The notes under the pieces are model-generated. The model was given only the letters and a program-made list of their open reading frames with translations, was not told where the DNA came from and searched no databases. Source: Gnetum montanum (lineage: Eukaryota > Streptophyta > Gnetopsida > Gnetales > Gnetaceae). Taken from it: 64,000 bases of DNA. Shown in pieces: positions 46,383 to 58,299 of the stretch (position 1 is the stretch's first letter; the number at the start of each line of letters is the position of its first letter). Location of the stretch: assembly GCA_015680685.1 (NCBI GenBank), contig MNCI01010386.1, forward strand, positions 147,845-211,844. The letters are read 5' to 3'. Made by a program: the position numbers and the translations under genes.

Positions 46383-46565
46383 CTAAGTAAGGAGCACATG
46401 TTCATGATTATGGCTTTGACTAAGAAGCATACATTTTCTACCATGACTTCATGTTAAAGCACACATTCATTGATTGTAACTTTAAGTAGAAAGCACAAAT
46501 ATCTATCATGTCTCTAAGTAGGAAGCACATAGTTCTTCAATATCTCCAAGAAGGAAGCATAATCA
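46383..46565. repeat. Degenerate minisatellite in J
   Basis: Five to six units of about 30-37 bp, each with a CTAAGTAGGAAGCACA-like core followed by TT-C-AT-ATG-CT sequence (starts near 46383, 46420, 46452, 46484, 46515 and 46547). The units diverge by substitutions and small indels. Confidence 0.6.
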
Positions 46566-47194
46566 ATTTTCAAAAGGGAGTAAATGCCCTAAATTTTTAA
46601 AAGGGAGTCATAGTATTGTCCATGTTTTTTAAAAAGTATTTTAAATAACTTGGAAGGTGCCAATGAATCCAAGGATGGATAACTTTTAAGGGTTGGAGAA
46701 GAGATGTGTTTCCCTTCTATTAATAAGTTTTTGGGTGATGCCACAGTAAGGATAAAGTCCTAGGGATCCTTGCCAATGCTATTACTAGGCTTTTACTATA
46801 CATTGGAAATTAGTTTTTCCAAGATACATGATAACCTCTCCTTGGACATGAAAGATAGATTCTACACTCTTGTGTCATTACCAAAGGTAGAGAACTAACT
46901 CACATGTTAAAAGGTTGGTACTATTTACATGAAAAAGGATAAGCCTTTTCTTCCTTGACTTGGGTTACATAAGCATCTTTAAACTTTAGTTGGATGTGAG
47001 ATTAAGTTTAACATTCATGCTTTACAATTGATTACCCTTGTTGTTAAACCTTCTTATCTACCATTGTTGCATGGGATTTAAGTTGCACGATATGCTTTAT
47101 ATCCACTTTGCTCGTAATGTTTGAAGAAGTGCATGAAGAAATACTTAAGCTCTAAGGACTTTGCTTCTTTCATTTACGGGAGAGTATAGAGAGT

Positions 47195-47722
47195 ATGCCT
47201 TATTGATGATCTAAAATATGCATCGCTTTTGGAATGGGAGCAGAAATGAGTATAGAGATCCACTTAGGTTTCATGCTATCTTAACCATCATCCTATAAAA
47301 TTATATTATCCTAATTCCTTATGAACAATATCATAAGGATGTATAGGATAATTGAAAAGACTTTAGCTTCTTTGGCTTAGGCATCACCCCTTCTTTATGA
47401 AGTGGAGGTATAATACTAGATATGTTAGTATAGGAATGTGTCTTAGCTCTCTTAAGAAATAATATCTCTTATGTGTATCCTAGTTCTCTTTGAGTGTGTT
47501 ATGTATATTGAATTGGTTCAATCACTTATATGATTATTAAGACATTCTTACGACACTTCTAACCTTAGACTAATGTATGACATGTAAATTGTATACTTAT
47601 GTTATGCTCATAAGTTCTTGAGAATGTTGAGTTATAGTCCACCGTAAGTTCATTCTAGAATAGTTAGCAACTTTGGGCCTCATAAGTGATACTAAGCACT
47701 TCTTTAAAGAAATGTTGTTATA
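47195..47722 (+). repeat. 3' LTR of element J
   Basis: Partner of 44244-44799. A purine-rich GGGAGAGTATAGAGAG precedes it. The first 80 bp are poorly conserved, so the start is approximate. Confidence 0.55.
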
Positions 47723-48068
47723 AGTACCATACTACCCTTGAGAGCATAATACAATACCACCTTTGAGTCTTGAATCACCAAGAAATAGAGGGAAAACTTA
47801 AGATAGAGGTTACTTTTTCATATCGCCTAAGTTATCTATGAATTTATTTGGCTAAAGTCAACCAAAAATGATAAGTTTGCTTGCAAAGTATAAATAGATA
47901 TTTTAAAACTTAATTCTAGTTTACTAAGATGTAAAATGTTATCAAAATATTAAGAAATGAAACTTAATTATTAGCAAGAAGGAAGGTGTTATTACAATGC
48001 CCTTGAGAGCACTGCCCTTGAGTCCTAAATCACCTAGAAATAGAGGATAAACTCAAGATTGACTATGC
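47716..48068 (+). repeat. Pair of about 80-bp direct repeats next to J
   Basis: 47716-47805 and 47993-48068 share TGTT.TTA, CCCTTGAGAGCA, TTGAGTC.TGAATCAC-like and AGAAATAGAGG words. The second copy follows AAGAAGGAAGG, a polypurine-like run. The 38 bp before that run resemble the flank left of J (44205-44243). It may be the remnant of a tandem J copy. Confidence 0.5.
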
Positions 48069-48069
48069 C

Positions 48070-49140
48070 TCAATAGTTACATATTCTACATTCATAGTTT
48101 GGATACATAACACTAGTTACAACATGATTAGAAGTGTAGCGAGTATGTTGTAGATAATTATATAAGCATTGGGACCATGAAACATGTGCAAGACAGTGTA
48201 AGCATGATCATACATACATATAAAATACCTCTATATAGCTAGGATGCATTCCTATACTATACAAATCTAGCTCCAACTTTCATCTCTAAAGAGCAAGGAA
48301 GGTAGTCATGCCTAAGACTAAAGCTCAAATTCTTTCCATATCATTATGTCATAACATACAAAGAATCGGGGCTTTTATAACACCTCAATGTTTCAAACCT
48401 AGAATCTTAGGTTTGTTATTTATTGTCTTACAATTGGTCCTTAAGCATAAGGATATATACTAGGTTAATAATATATTATATGTTTCCAGTAGTTTTTACT
48501 AGTATATTCTAATTGTTTCTCTTGAGGTTTGAACATTTGATCCCTTATTTACTTGTATTGATATTTTAGAATTAATACATCATGATGTATATGCCTATAA
48601 ACTTGTGTATAATGTATCTTAGAACAACCCCATATGTGGCTTGATTGTTGGATCTCTTAGTAAGAATACATGTTTCATTATGTCTCCTATCTCTTAAGGT
48701 TTGGACCTTGGGCCTTATTCTTATTACATATTAAAAATATTATTATTATTATTTATTTCTTTTCTTGATTTTTATTTCTTGGTATTTACTAATTTTTGAT
48801 GCCTCTTGTGAAGAATAGGTTGGAAGGATTGTGACGATCCATTGCTAGTATTTTATTAATGTTTAGTAGAATTTATTTAACTTATATTTTTATGTTAATA
48901 ATGCAAGAATACGTTTATGAGATATGTTAAATAGATATTTGGTGTTTATTCTAGTTATTTTATTTTATTCTATTGTAGAAACCATTCTTTGGCATGTGGC
49001 TTATTATTATGTTATTTGGAGTAGGTTCACTCCAATATTAAATCACCTTCAAATACTATATCTAGATATTATGAAAGGATCTTTAATTATTCAAAAGAGA
49101 AGATTACAACAGGATTCCCAAAACTCACAAAACATCCAAA
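48070..49140. other. AT-rich sequence between J and C, nothing firm
   Basis: There is no coding content. A run of ATT triplets is at about 48737-48760. The TATAACACCTCAATGTTTCAAACC-like stretch near 48378 looks like the start of a chromovirus LTR, but no partner was found. Confidence 0.35.
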
Positions 49141-49149
49141 ACCACTCAA

Positions 49150-49893
49150 AATACTTAAAATGATGTAGTAGAGCATGAGACTCTACAAGCACATAATGGC
49201 TATTCTTAATGCAAGACACAATCGATAGAGAATCTCTTCCATAATTTGGAACTAAGATCTTGAATCATAGGTAAGACAAGAATACACAGGCCTATACAAT
49301 TGACCTTTGAGTTGCAACCTCTATGCACTCACTCACTCAATGTGCTCTCCCTTCTCTTACTTAAGTTCACAAATGAACTTCATGATATCTCCTCTTTCAA
49401 CTATTTATGCTTAGTCTATATTTATTAGAAAATAAAGATAAAAACATAAAGAAATATTTCACAAGATTAATTTGGAATTTCCACATTGTTTCTATGTTTT
49501 TCTACCTTCTCCTAGCTATTTTCTAAATTGGAATAACAATTCCAGAAGTTTCCTGGTTATACAAGTCATCTATGGTCTTCTTAAGTCATCTCTTGTTAAA
49601 GTTTAACTTTTAGGACAGATGTCTCATAAGTGTGGAAGATGTATTGTTTGTGGATGAGATGTCTCCTTTGGCTAAGACATCTTCCCATGAGATGTCTTCA
49701 TTTTTTGAAAGATATCTCTTCTTCTAAAGAGACACCTCCTACAAAGACTTCACTCTTGGTAGAGACATCTCTTGAATGTTCTAGGCATCTCCTGTGAAGT
49801 CCTAGCTTCCAAATAAGACATCTCCACAGAGCCCAAAACTTGCAAAATATACATGTAGGAAAGAATAAGGGAATAAAAGGAGGTTTCCTTACA
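49150..49893 (-). repeat. 3' LTR of gypsy element C
   Basis: The right edge TTACA at 49893 is followed on the plus strand by CTAGCTCTCCCATCC, a polypurine tract when read on the minus strand. The minus-strand TATA-like GCATAAATAG is at plus 49401-49410. A GACGTC-derived cluster is at 49560-49830. The left edge is uncertain. Confidence 0.6.
49560..49830 (-). promoter_or_regulatory. GACGTC-type palindrome cluster in C LTR
   Basis: At least ten AGATGTCT/AGACATCT-type words lie 150-420 bp upstream of the TATA-like box. All are decayed; no intact CG core remains. Confidence 0.45.
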
Positions 49894-50149
49894 CTAGCTC
49901 TCCCATCCTTCAAAAATTGAACTCATGTGAACAAGGAAGTAGGGGTTGAAGTGATTCTCCACTTATGCAATTTGCTCTCATGGATACATAAAATATCATC
50001 CATAGATTGATCCTTCTAATGGAGCAAGTACTGATCACTTTTAACTCCCTAAAGACTAGAAGCTTCCCTTCACTTGAGTGCAATTTCCTTCTTTCCCATT
50101 GAAGGCTTGGACTGATCAATAACCCCCTTTAACTCGTCAATGCTACCCT

Positions 50150-52065
50150 ATATGGTATCCTCATCAACTAGTTCATGATAGTGCACAAGATTTGAAAATT
50201 TAAACACAAAATACATCATCATCATCATTTGGTAAATCTATCTTAAAAGCATTATCATTAATCTTAACCTCAATTTTAAAATGCCTCATCTTCTTAGCTT
50301 TTAACTTAAAGAAGTTAATATCTTTCAGCCACTTCTTCTTCAAGTGCACTTAAACCAAGTAAGAAACAACAAAATTTGGCTTTCATTTGATCTCATTCCT
50401 TTTGAGGACTTCCTCTTCAACATTTTTCTTAAGATTTGATTTTACTTATGCATGGATATCCCTCATCTATTGCACAATATTAGTGCTAATTTGAGCTTCA
50501 CCATCAAAGCTCTAAAGACCATCTTTGGAAAAAAACCCATAGTTCACCTCAAATGGGCTTTTATGAATAGTAATATCAAAAGCATTATTGTATGAAAACT
50601 AAACATGACACAATAAGTTTTTCCAACTATTTGGTTATTCATCACATAAAAATCTCAATATGTTCAACAAGGATTTATTCACCATCTCCATTTGGCCATC
50701 AGATTGTGGATGATATGTACTAGAAAAATTCAAATTTATCCCTAAAATTTTTCATAAGGACCTCTAAAATTGACCCATGAATTTGGAGTCTTTATTACTA
50801 ACAATATTGAAATAAATACCATGTAACTTCACAACATTTTAGAAAAAGAAAATTTCCACATAAGAAGCATTACTCATCTTTTTGCATGGAATAAATTATG
50901 CCATCTTAAAGAACCTATTCACAATAACAAAAATTACATTTTTCCCACTTTTGGTTTTGGAAATACCACTTGCAAAATCCATAGACATACTTTTTCATAG
51001 AACCTTAGGAATTGACAAAGGCATATAATGTCCATTCAATCTATTACCTCATTTGAATTTTATCCTCCTTCATAAATTTAGAAACTTTAGTTGCCATACC
51101 ATGCCAAAAATAGTGCCTACCCATGAGTCCCAATGTTTTATCCTTGCCTATATGACCTGCCATGCCACTACAATGCTTTTCAAACAAAATCTTTTTTTAA
51201 AAATCACAATTAGAAACACATACCTTTTAATTTTTAAATAATAGTTCATCTTGAATATGATAGTTCCTCCATTGGCCTACCCTACTCAACAAGGGCTCTT
51301 TAAGACTCATCCAAACTTTCCCAAAAGCAACATCATGTTCATACAAATAAGCAAAATCACCCATACCTTCCACATGATGTACACTAAAATTTACCATTTG
51401 CACCTTGGATAACGCATTAGCCACCACATTGGATTTTCCACTTCTATGCTTCAACACAAAATTAAACTTTAAAATTGTGTAACCCACTTCATATGATTTG
51501 CACTTAACTTCGTATGTGATTTTAGAAATTGAAGTGTCTTGTGGTCCATCATCAAAGTGAACTTCTTGTGCAATAAGTAGTGCCACCAATGTTTTATTTC
51601 TTGAAGAATAACATATTAATCCTTTGCATATATGCTATATTTTTACCTTGACTCATTTGACATTTATGAAAAGACAACAATAGGCCTACCCTTGCAAAAG
51701 TACCCCATCAATGACAAGTCCACTTACATCCACCTCCACATGAAAAATCCTCTAAAAAGCTTGTATTACAAGCATTGGTTTATTGGTAATTTTTTCTTTC
51801 AATAAGTAAAAGCTTCATGGGGTTTAATTATTCTATCAAAATTCTTTATTTTTCTTCAAAAAAGATAACATAGATCACAAAATATCACTAAAAGTTTTGA
51901 TGAACCTTCTATAAAAACCTACTAAACCAAGGAATGATCTTACCTCCTCAACATTCTTAGGAGTTGTCCAATCCCTAATAGCCTTCACCTTGGTAGTTTC
52001 CATTAGAATTTGATTTTTTGAAATCACATGCTCCAAATATGTGATATTCATCTTGAAGAAATGAC
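50150..52065 (-). pseudogene. Gypsy pol of element C (RT end, RNase H, integrase)
   Basis: The RT connection carries EEVRSFLGLVGFYRRFIKTF (51880-51950). RNase H has HWWHYLLHKKF and MMDHKTLQFL (about 51520-51600), then HRSGKSNVVANALSKV (about 51385-51450). The integrase zinc finger includes HCSGMAGHIGKDKT (about 51125-51175). The integrase C-terminal region has GDEVWLKD-like and FKIDLP blocks (about 50240-50340). Frames are broken by stops and shifts. The RT catalytic part is not in the window. Confidence 0.8.
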
Positions 52066-52960
52066 TAATGAGTTGCATTTTTTGGATTACATCAACGAGG
52101 CCTTGCCAACACAACCCCATAGATGCAACCCCATCAATGTGGTAGCATCGACATGGGATTTGATGCATGGACATGGCCTTATCAATGCAATGTCTATTTT
52201 TGCCTATAAATATGCACTTACCCACCGTGTTTATGGTGTCCTTTGTCATCGTTGTAGTGGAGCTCTTATAGTTTTATCATTTGAAAGTTAGAATATTTTT
52301 CTAAGTGTCCGAACTAGGAGTCAAAGAGTGTACAGATCTTTATTCAGGCATTGTTGTACCTAAGCATGATAGTGTGCGTGGAAATAAAGACAAGCTTTTT
52401 GATAAACCTTGTATCACTTTGAAATAGATTAATTATTTATTTATACATTTAATTTTTTATGCAATTTCCTTTAATGCTTTATGTAATTAAGCTAAATTAA
52501 GCTAGATTAAATAGTGATTAATTAAGCACATAAGTACAACCACTTCAAGCATACACTTGGCACTGGGTAATCCAAGTAATGCTTAACATTTGGTAACGTA
52601 GTACGTTAAACATGTTCAAGATGTGTACAAGTGGGAATAAATGCTTATGTTAGGATTAGTTAAGTGTAACTAGTTAGATTAAATTAGCAATTTAATTATT
52701 TTATTTGATTTATTATTCTTTATCCTTAGGTGACTTAAAACATAAAACATCAAAATGATAAAAATCATATGCCTTAGTTGCACTTAACCATACATTTGCA
52801 TTTCACAAGTGTAATTGGAAAAATAATGATTACAATGGTTAGTTCCAATTCCTAGAGCTTAGTGTACTTAGAAGGCTATAAGTCCATGGAATTTGATTGG
52901 ATCACAGATGAACACTTAGCGATTCATATGGTTGGACATAGGTCTACTCACCACTCATCA
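52066..52960 (+). repeat. 5' LTR of element B
   Basis: It starts TAATGAGTTG (the 3' copy has TGATGAGTTG) and ends CTCATCA, 895 bp. U3 has ATCAATG/CATCGA and GGCC motifs. The TATA box (TATAAATATG) is at 52205-52214. R-U5 resembles LTR H. Confidence 0.9.
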
Positions 52961-52980
52961 TTGGTGCCATTTCCTGGGAC
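52961..52980 (+). other. Primer-binding site of element B, tRNA-Asp type
   Basis: TGGTGCCATTTCCTGGGAC, one base after the LTR, matches TGGCGCCGTTGCCGGGGAC at 15 of 19 positions. Confidence 0.75.
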
Positions 52981-53149
52981 TTATAGTTTGATATGTGTGT
53001 TATCTAGGACTTCGTGAATATTATTTAAGATCATTGGAGTGAATCCTAAGATAAAAATCATTGGAAAAGAAAAGAGAGAATAATAATTATAATTATAATT
53101 TAAGCATACTAAATTTTTTTTCTAATACAAAATATCTTCTTCTCATAGG

Positions 53150-54525
53150 CATGATGATTCAAAACCACCAGTGCCTTAGGAATTCAAAGTGGTATACACT
53201 CTTCTAGATGAGTTTGTATTTGATTTCACCTTCATCTTGCATCAAGATGAGGCACTTTTATGGAGAGACATGGAGATCAACATTGTGTTGCCTCCTGATT
53301 GATCTATTCCTAGGATGAAGCTCCAAACTCTTAAGAGGTTGGGAATTCAGGACCTCCATGATGAATACATTGTGCAGGACCATGACTATTGGGACTACCA
53401 TCCCATAGAAACATGATCCAAATGAGATTGACATTAGGAGAAGTATCATGAAGCTATGAAGAGAAAATGGTTCACCAATCCCTTGTTTCTATTGAACCAA
53501 GATGATAATAAAGATTCTCCCTCTGGAGGTTCTCAACATAAATATCTCCACCCCTTAACTCTAGTGAAGGGGGCTTGAACTTAAATCTGCAATCCACTAT
53601 CAACAATCTAGGTTCAGAAAAAAGTGGGAGTCAAGGCAAGGGGTTAGGCAAGCATCATGATGATAGTAAACTTAATGATCATGATCATGAAAAGTGGAGA
53701 GGAGGTGGCAGACATTGTGGTGAAAGGGGTAGCTTCACCATATCATAAATGGGCTTCGATCAGAAATGAGGAGGTTTGATCTATGATAGTCAGGGGGAGG
53801 TAACACTTGATGAAGTGGTGCAATGAAAAACCTTGCCAATTCAAAAATCTATTTGAAATTTTGGCTAAGGTTGACAAAATGTGGAAATCTTTAGATGAAA
53901 AATTTCAAACTACTCTAAAAATTGTAAAATAATCTAAAGAGAAAGTTAGTGATCATGACCTTAAGAGAAGAAAAGAAGTTGAACATGCCTACCAAAGGGG
54001 TAAGGGCAAAGCTGCAGTAGTAGAAGAGGTTGTGGAGTTAGAATCAAATGATGAATGTGGATGTGACATCTGCCAATATTAGCATCCCAAGGAATGTTAT
54101 GCTATTGTGTCACACTTATAGAAATCTAGGGTGTATGCTTTGGATCCTAGACTAGCACAAATGAAAGTACCTAGAAGGTTGCCTTATCCTCAAGGAAACC
54201 TAAGAAAATTCCACCAACAACAACAAGCTTATTATCTAAGTGGATCTCCACCACAATCATATGAGTAATACCATTAGTGGCAACAACCAAAATTGTGGGG
54301 GATGCCACCACCACGGTAGCAGTACCCTTATAGGTAGCTAGATTTATATGGGTACTATGTTCAGCAACCCATGTCTCCACTTGACTCTTCTAGTTACGCT
54401 TCTTTTTAGCATTACTACTAACCTTCAGAGTATTATTAGACTCATTCTTCATCTCCTAGAGGGGAATTACCATATCCTTATCACCCTTATCATCCTTCAG
54501 CATATGTTCCTCCACCCTTAATTTA
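53150..54525 (+). pseudogene. Gag of element B with the capsid core deleted
   Basis: The N-terminal part (53150-53720) gives acidic and Ser/Gly-rich frames. The block HIINGLRSEM follows at once (about 53740-53770), although in A it comes after about 500 bp of capsid sequence, so that core is missing. Next are LPIQKSI and a charged helix matching A (53840-54000), the zinc knuckle CDICQY.HPKEC (about 54063-54100) with intact Cys, and the Pro/Tyr/Gln-rich tail with YGYYVQQPMSP (about 54345-54380). Confidence 0.65.
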
Positions 54526-54839
54526 ATAACTACCTACTACATCCATGTAGGATAGGATTCCCACATAGCCACAACAATGTAATGCTATCAAGGTTGTTAA
54601 CTTATAGATGGCTTCTTAGTCGAGTGGTTTAGAACCCAGATCCCATAAAAGATCATTCTCTTGAATCAATAGCCCTACTAAGCCCTCACCTACTTATGTG
54701 GCTAGCACCCCATGTCTCTTTCATCCTCTACATCCATTTCTCAAGATCCACATTATCATGTTAACCCACACTGTGTCAAATTGAATCAAGGCTGGCAACC
54801 TTCCTAGGAAAAGAGTTGATCATAGAAGTCCTCTCATTT

Positions 54840-57800
54840 GCTTGTAGATTGCTAGCAATGAGCCATGCAAGGCTCTTCTTGATTTAGGTTCTAGTGTCAA
54901 CTTGATTTCCTATGAAATGTACAATACCTGGAACTTGCCTCCTCTCAAGAAGAGAAACATCCATTTAGAATTGGTAGATCAATCCATCACTATTCCCTTA
55001 GGACTAGTGAAGGACATTGTAACCATTTTTTTTGGTGGTTATATCCTACTGATTTCTTGGTGATCAAAGTTAACAATTGTAAGGGTTACTTCCCAATCAT
55101 TATGGAAAGGGCTTGGTTTAGCACTATTGATGCATAAATGAGCATTAGAGATCTTTCACTAGAGATTTTCAAGGAAAATGCATTAAAAAAGATTGAGAAG
55201 AAGTAATTTACATGCATTACATACAATGATATAGGGTGCAATTGTGTGTAGAAACTTTGGTCTATTAAAAGCACATCAATCAAATCATGTAGACAATGTG
55301 TAGATGAATTTAAAATCCAAAAGTGCCTATACATAGCAGCCATAAAATAGGAGGGAACCTAGTGGCTAACAATTGATTTTTAGGACAACACACTTTGCAT
55401 GGAACCTACTAAGAGCCTAACTTGTGCCTATGTTGAAGGCATGGATGAACTGGAGCAAGTTCATTACCAACTCTTCTATGATGATTCTAATGATACCAAT
55501 TGGGAAGAGTTGGAAATCCCTAACAGTTTTAAACATGAGCCCTTAGAGTTGAAAACTGTACCTACTAACATGAAATATGCATTTTTTAAAAATGGCAAGC
55601 TAGTAATAATCAATGCCAACCTTGCTCCTAAGTAGATAAAAATGCTATTGAATATGGTCTAAAAATGGTCAACAACCTTTTCTTGGTCATATCTTGAACT
55701 CATAGGGATTGATCCTAGGATATGCTAGCATCACATCTATACCAATCTAGCCATGAAGCCAAAGAGGTATCCATAGTGGTGGCTAAACCCCAAATTGAAA
55801 TGGATTGTGAAAGAGGAAATTGAACAACTCCTCAAGGTAGGGTTCATCTATCCAATTGTGGACAGCGAGTGAGATATCCCACTTGTAATTGTGTCAAAGA
55901 AAGGTGACAAGTGATGGGTCTATATTGATTCTAGATTATTGAACATGATGACATTCAAAGATCATTTTCCATTACCATTTGTGGACTAGGTGTTGGACAC
56001 TATTTTTGGGCAGTGCTATTATAGCTTTTTGGATGGTTATAGTGGCTACAACCAAATTCAGATCGTACCTAAGGATCAGGAAAAAATAACATTCACAAGT
56101 CCCTAGGGAATTTTTACATATCGTAAGATGCCCTTTGGTCTGTGCAATGTCCCTAAAACTTTTTAACACTTGGTATTGAGCATTTTTCAGTAGCATATTG
56201 GCAGTGGGATGGAAGTATTTAAGGATGAATTCTCCACCTATGTCACTACATTTGAGCAAGCCCTAGACCACCTTGAGAAAGTGCTTAAAAGATACATGGA
56301 TACTAATCTTTAGGTTAATTTGTGAAAGAGCCATCTCATTATCCACAAGAGCATTGTGTTGGGGAAAAAAATTTCTCAAGTAGGGATTGAGATGAACCTT
56401 GAAAAGATTTAGGTCATCCAAGGAATAACCCACCAATTGGAAATCACTAAAGATGTCTAGTCATTTCTTAGACACATTGGCTATTACTAACGATTTATAG
56501 AGATTTTCTCTAAGATTGCAAAATCATTGGTTGAACTCACAAAGAAAGATGCTACATTCATATGGACTAAGGAATGTGAAAAGCCATTTTAGAAACTTAA
56601 GGAAAAGCTTGTAAAGACTCTAATTCTATGAGCACTTGATTTTTTTCATCCATTTCACATCATGATGGATGCATTAAACTATGCCTTGAAAGCTATGCTT
56701 ATGCAATTGGATGATCAAAAATGTTCATATTACATCCACTATGCAAGCCAAAGCATTGTGGGTGCACAACTCAATTACACCACAGTAGAGAAAGAGATGA
56801 TGGTCGTGTTGTTTGCCTTGGAGAATTTCTTTCTCTATTACCCCACAATAGAGAAAGATGATGAAAGCCTACTCTGTGATCAATTTCTTGATGAACTTCT
56901 CTTTTGACAATGCAATAATTGAATAAGTGCTTGCTAAACCAAAATGGTATGATGACATCCTAACTTATCTTTTCACTCAAGAGATGCCATAAGAGTTAGA
57001 TCATTGGAAGAAACAATAGTTTCTTCATCAAGCCAAACACTTCATGGAGATTAATAAATACCTTTACAAGGTGTGTGGTGATGGCTTGATTCATTGGTGT
57101 GTTCTTGATGCTGATCAACTATGCATTCTCCAAGATGCTCACAAGGATCCTTGTAGGGACCACTATGTAGGAAGATGCACAATCATTAAAATCCTGATGG
57201 TAGGGTACTATTGGGCAATAATCATCAAGGATGTCCACCAATTTATCTACTCTTTTGAATGTTATTAATGAGATGGTGGGATGACCAATTAAATGGAGGG
57301 ACCCCAACAGTGGATCCAACTACTGGAACCCTTCAACATCTAGGGAATAGACTTCATGGATTCCATCACATCCATGTTAAATGGAAAGACATACATAACA
57401 TTCACTGTTGACTGTTATATGAAATGGGTAGAAGTAGTAGCCATCTCCAACTATACATATTCCACCGCTACACAGTTTGTACAAGAAAATGTTGTAAATA
57501 GGTTTGGAGTGTCACATGCACTAATTTCTGACATGGTACTCATTTTATAGGTGCTACTTTTCATAAGCTCATGTAATGTCTAGGGGTTGAACATAAATTA
57601 ACAACACTCTACCACCTCCAAGCCAATGGTTAAGTAGAGGTTACCAATAGGGAGATCATGAAAATATTAATAAGAACACTTAGCAAATATAGGAGAGACT
57701 AGAGCACAAAACTGAATGATTCTTTTTGAGCCTACTACTCCACATGAAAGATCCGTATAGGCTATTTTCCTTATGAGTTGGTATATGAAAAATTACCAAC

Positions 57801-58291
57801 TCTTCCAATTCAATTTGAGCTCCATACACTTTCAACAGCATGTGACTTGGACCTTGACATGAGCCTAGTAAAAAAAGAGAGATTAATCAATCTTAACATG
57901 CTAGATGAGAATCAATTGGTGGCCCTGTCCTTGAATGAAATGCACAAAGCATTCAATAAACAATGCCATGACCTTAGGATAAGGAAAGTGAACTTTCAAC
58001 TTGGAGATAAGGTTCTCTACTGGAACCCCATACACGTACCTCAACAAACTAAGCCCTAGACGTTGTGAAGGACCTTACATCATTTATGAAAGCTTTTCTT
58101 ATGGGGTCATGTTAATTTACAAGCCTGAGAGCCTAAACAAGAAACAACTTGTCAACATGCAACAACTAAAATCTTTCCATGAGTTCAAGAAAGCTAGTGA
58201 AATCAATGCCTCATCGGATGGACAACAATGCTCATTCTTTCAGATCTCCTCCTTTCAACTCAGTCATGGGGGAGATGACCATCCATGCTAA
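54840..58291 (+). pseudogene. Gypsy pol of element B (protease, RT, RNase H, integrase)
   Basis: The protease has LLDLGSSVNLI (54874-54906) and a VDQSITIPLG strand. RT follows a 78-codon open stretch (55399-55635) and shows EIEQLLKVGFI, a FLDGYSGYNQIQI block (about 56023-56064) and MPFGLCNVP (about 56129-56155). The catalytic block is EVFKDEFSTY (about 56210-56240) instead of a DD pair. RNase H has YASQSIVGAQLNYTTVEKEM (56740-56800). Integrase shows GIDFMDSI and FTVDCYMKWVEVVAISNYT (57345-57450), RFGVSHALISD (57500-57532) and a C-terminal GDKVLYW (58000-58020). Many stops are CAG-to-TAG. Confidence 0.85.
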
Positions 58292-58299
58292 TTATTAAA

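Larger units (their letters stand above)
44244..47722 (+). mobile_element. Small LTR retrotransposon J, coding region not recognised
   Basis: LTRs at 44244-44799 and about 47195-47722 share long stretches, such as the region around 44360-44470 with 47255-47360 and the block ending in GTCGTTACA/GTTGTTATA. A primer site TGGTATCAAAGG follows the left LTR. The 2.4-kb interior gives no long frame and no clear gag or pol motif, so J is a non-autonomous or fully eroded element. The flanks (GATAG and AGTAC) are not a target duplication. The left flank reads like a polypurine tract (GTAAGGAGGATAG), hinting that the left LTR once ended another copy. Confidence 0.65.
49150..52065 (-). mobile_element. 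Ty3/gypsy element C, 3' half, interrupted by B
   Basis: In minus-strand order: RT C-terminal part, RNase H, integrase, polypurine tract, LTR. The LTR start is at plus 49893, and its other edge (about 49150) is not sharply defined. The RT stops at 52065, where the 5' LTR of B begins. The missing half with the 5' LTR, gag and protease should resume after B's 3' LTR, beyond the window end. The end of its LTR resembles solo LTR I. Confidence 0.82.

Noticed and set aside
46208-46444. 78-codon Ser/Phe-rich minus-strand frame
   Set aside because: It is the translation of a purine run and a CA repeat.
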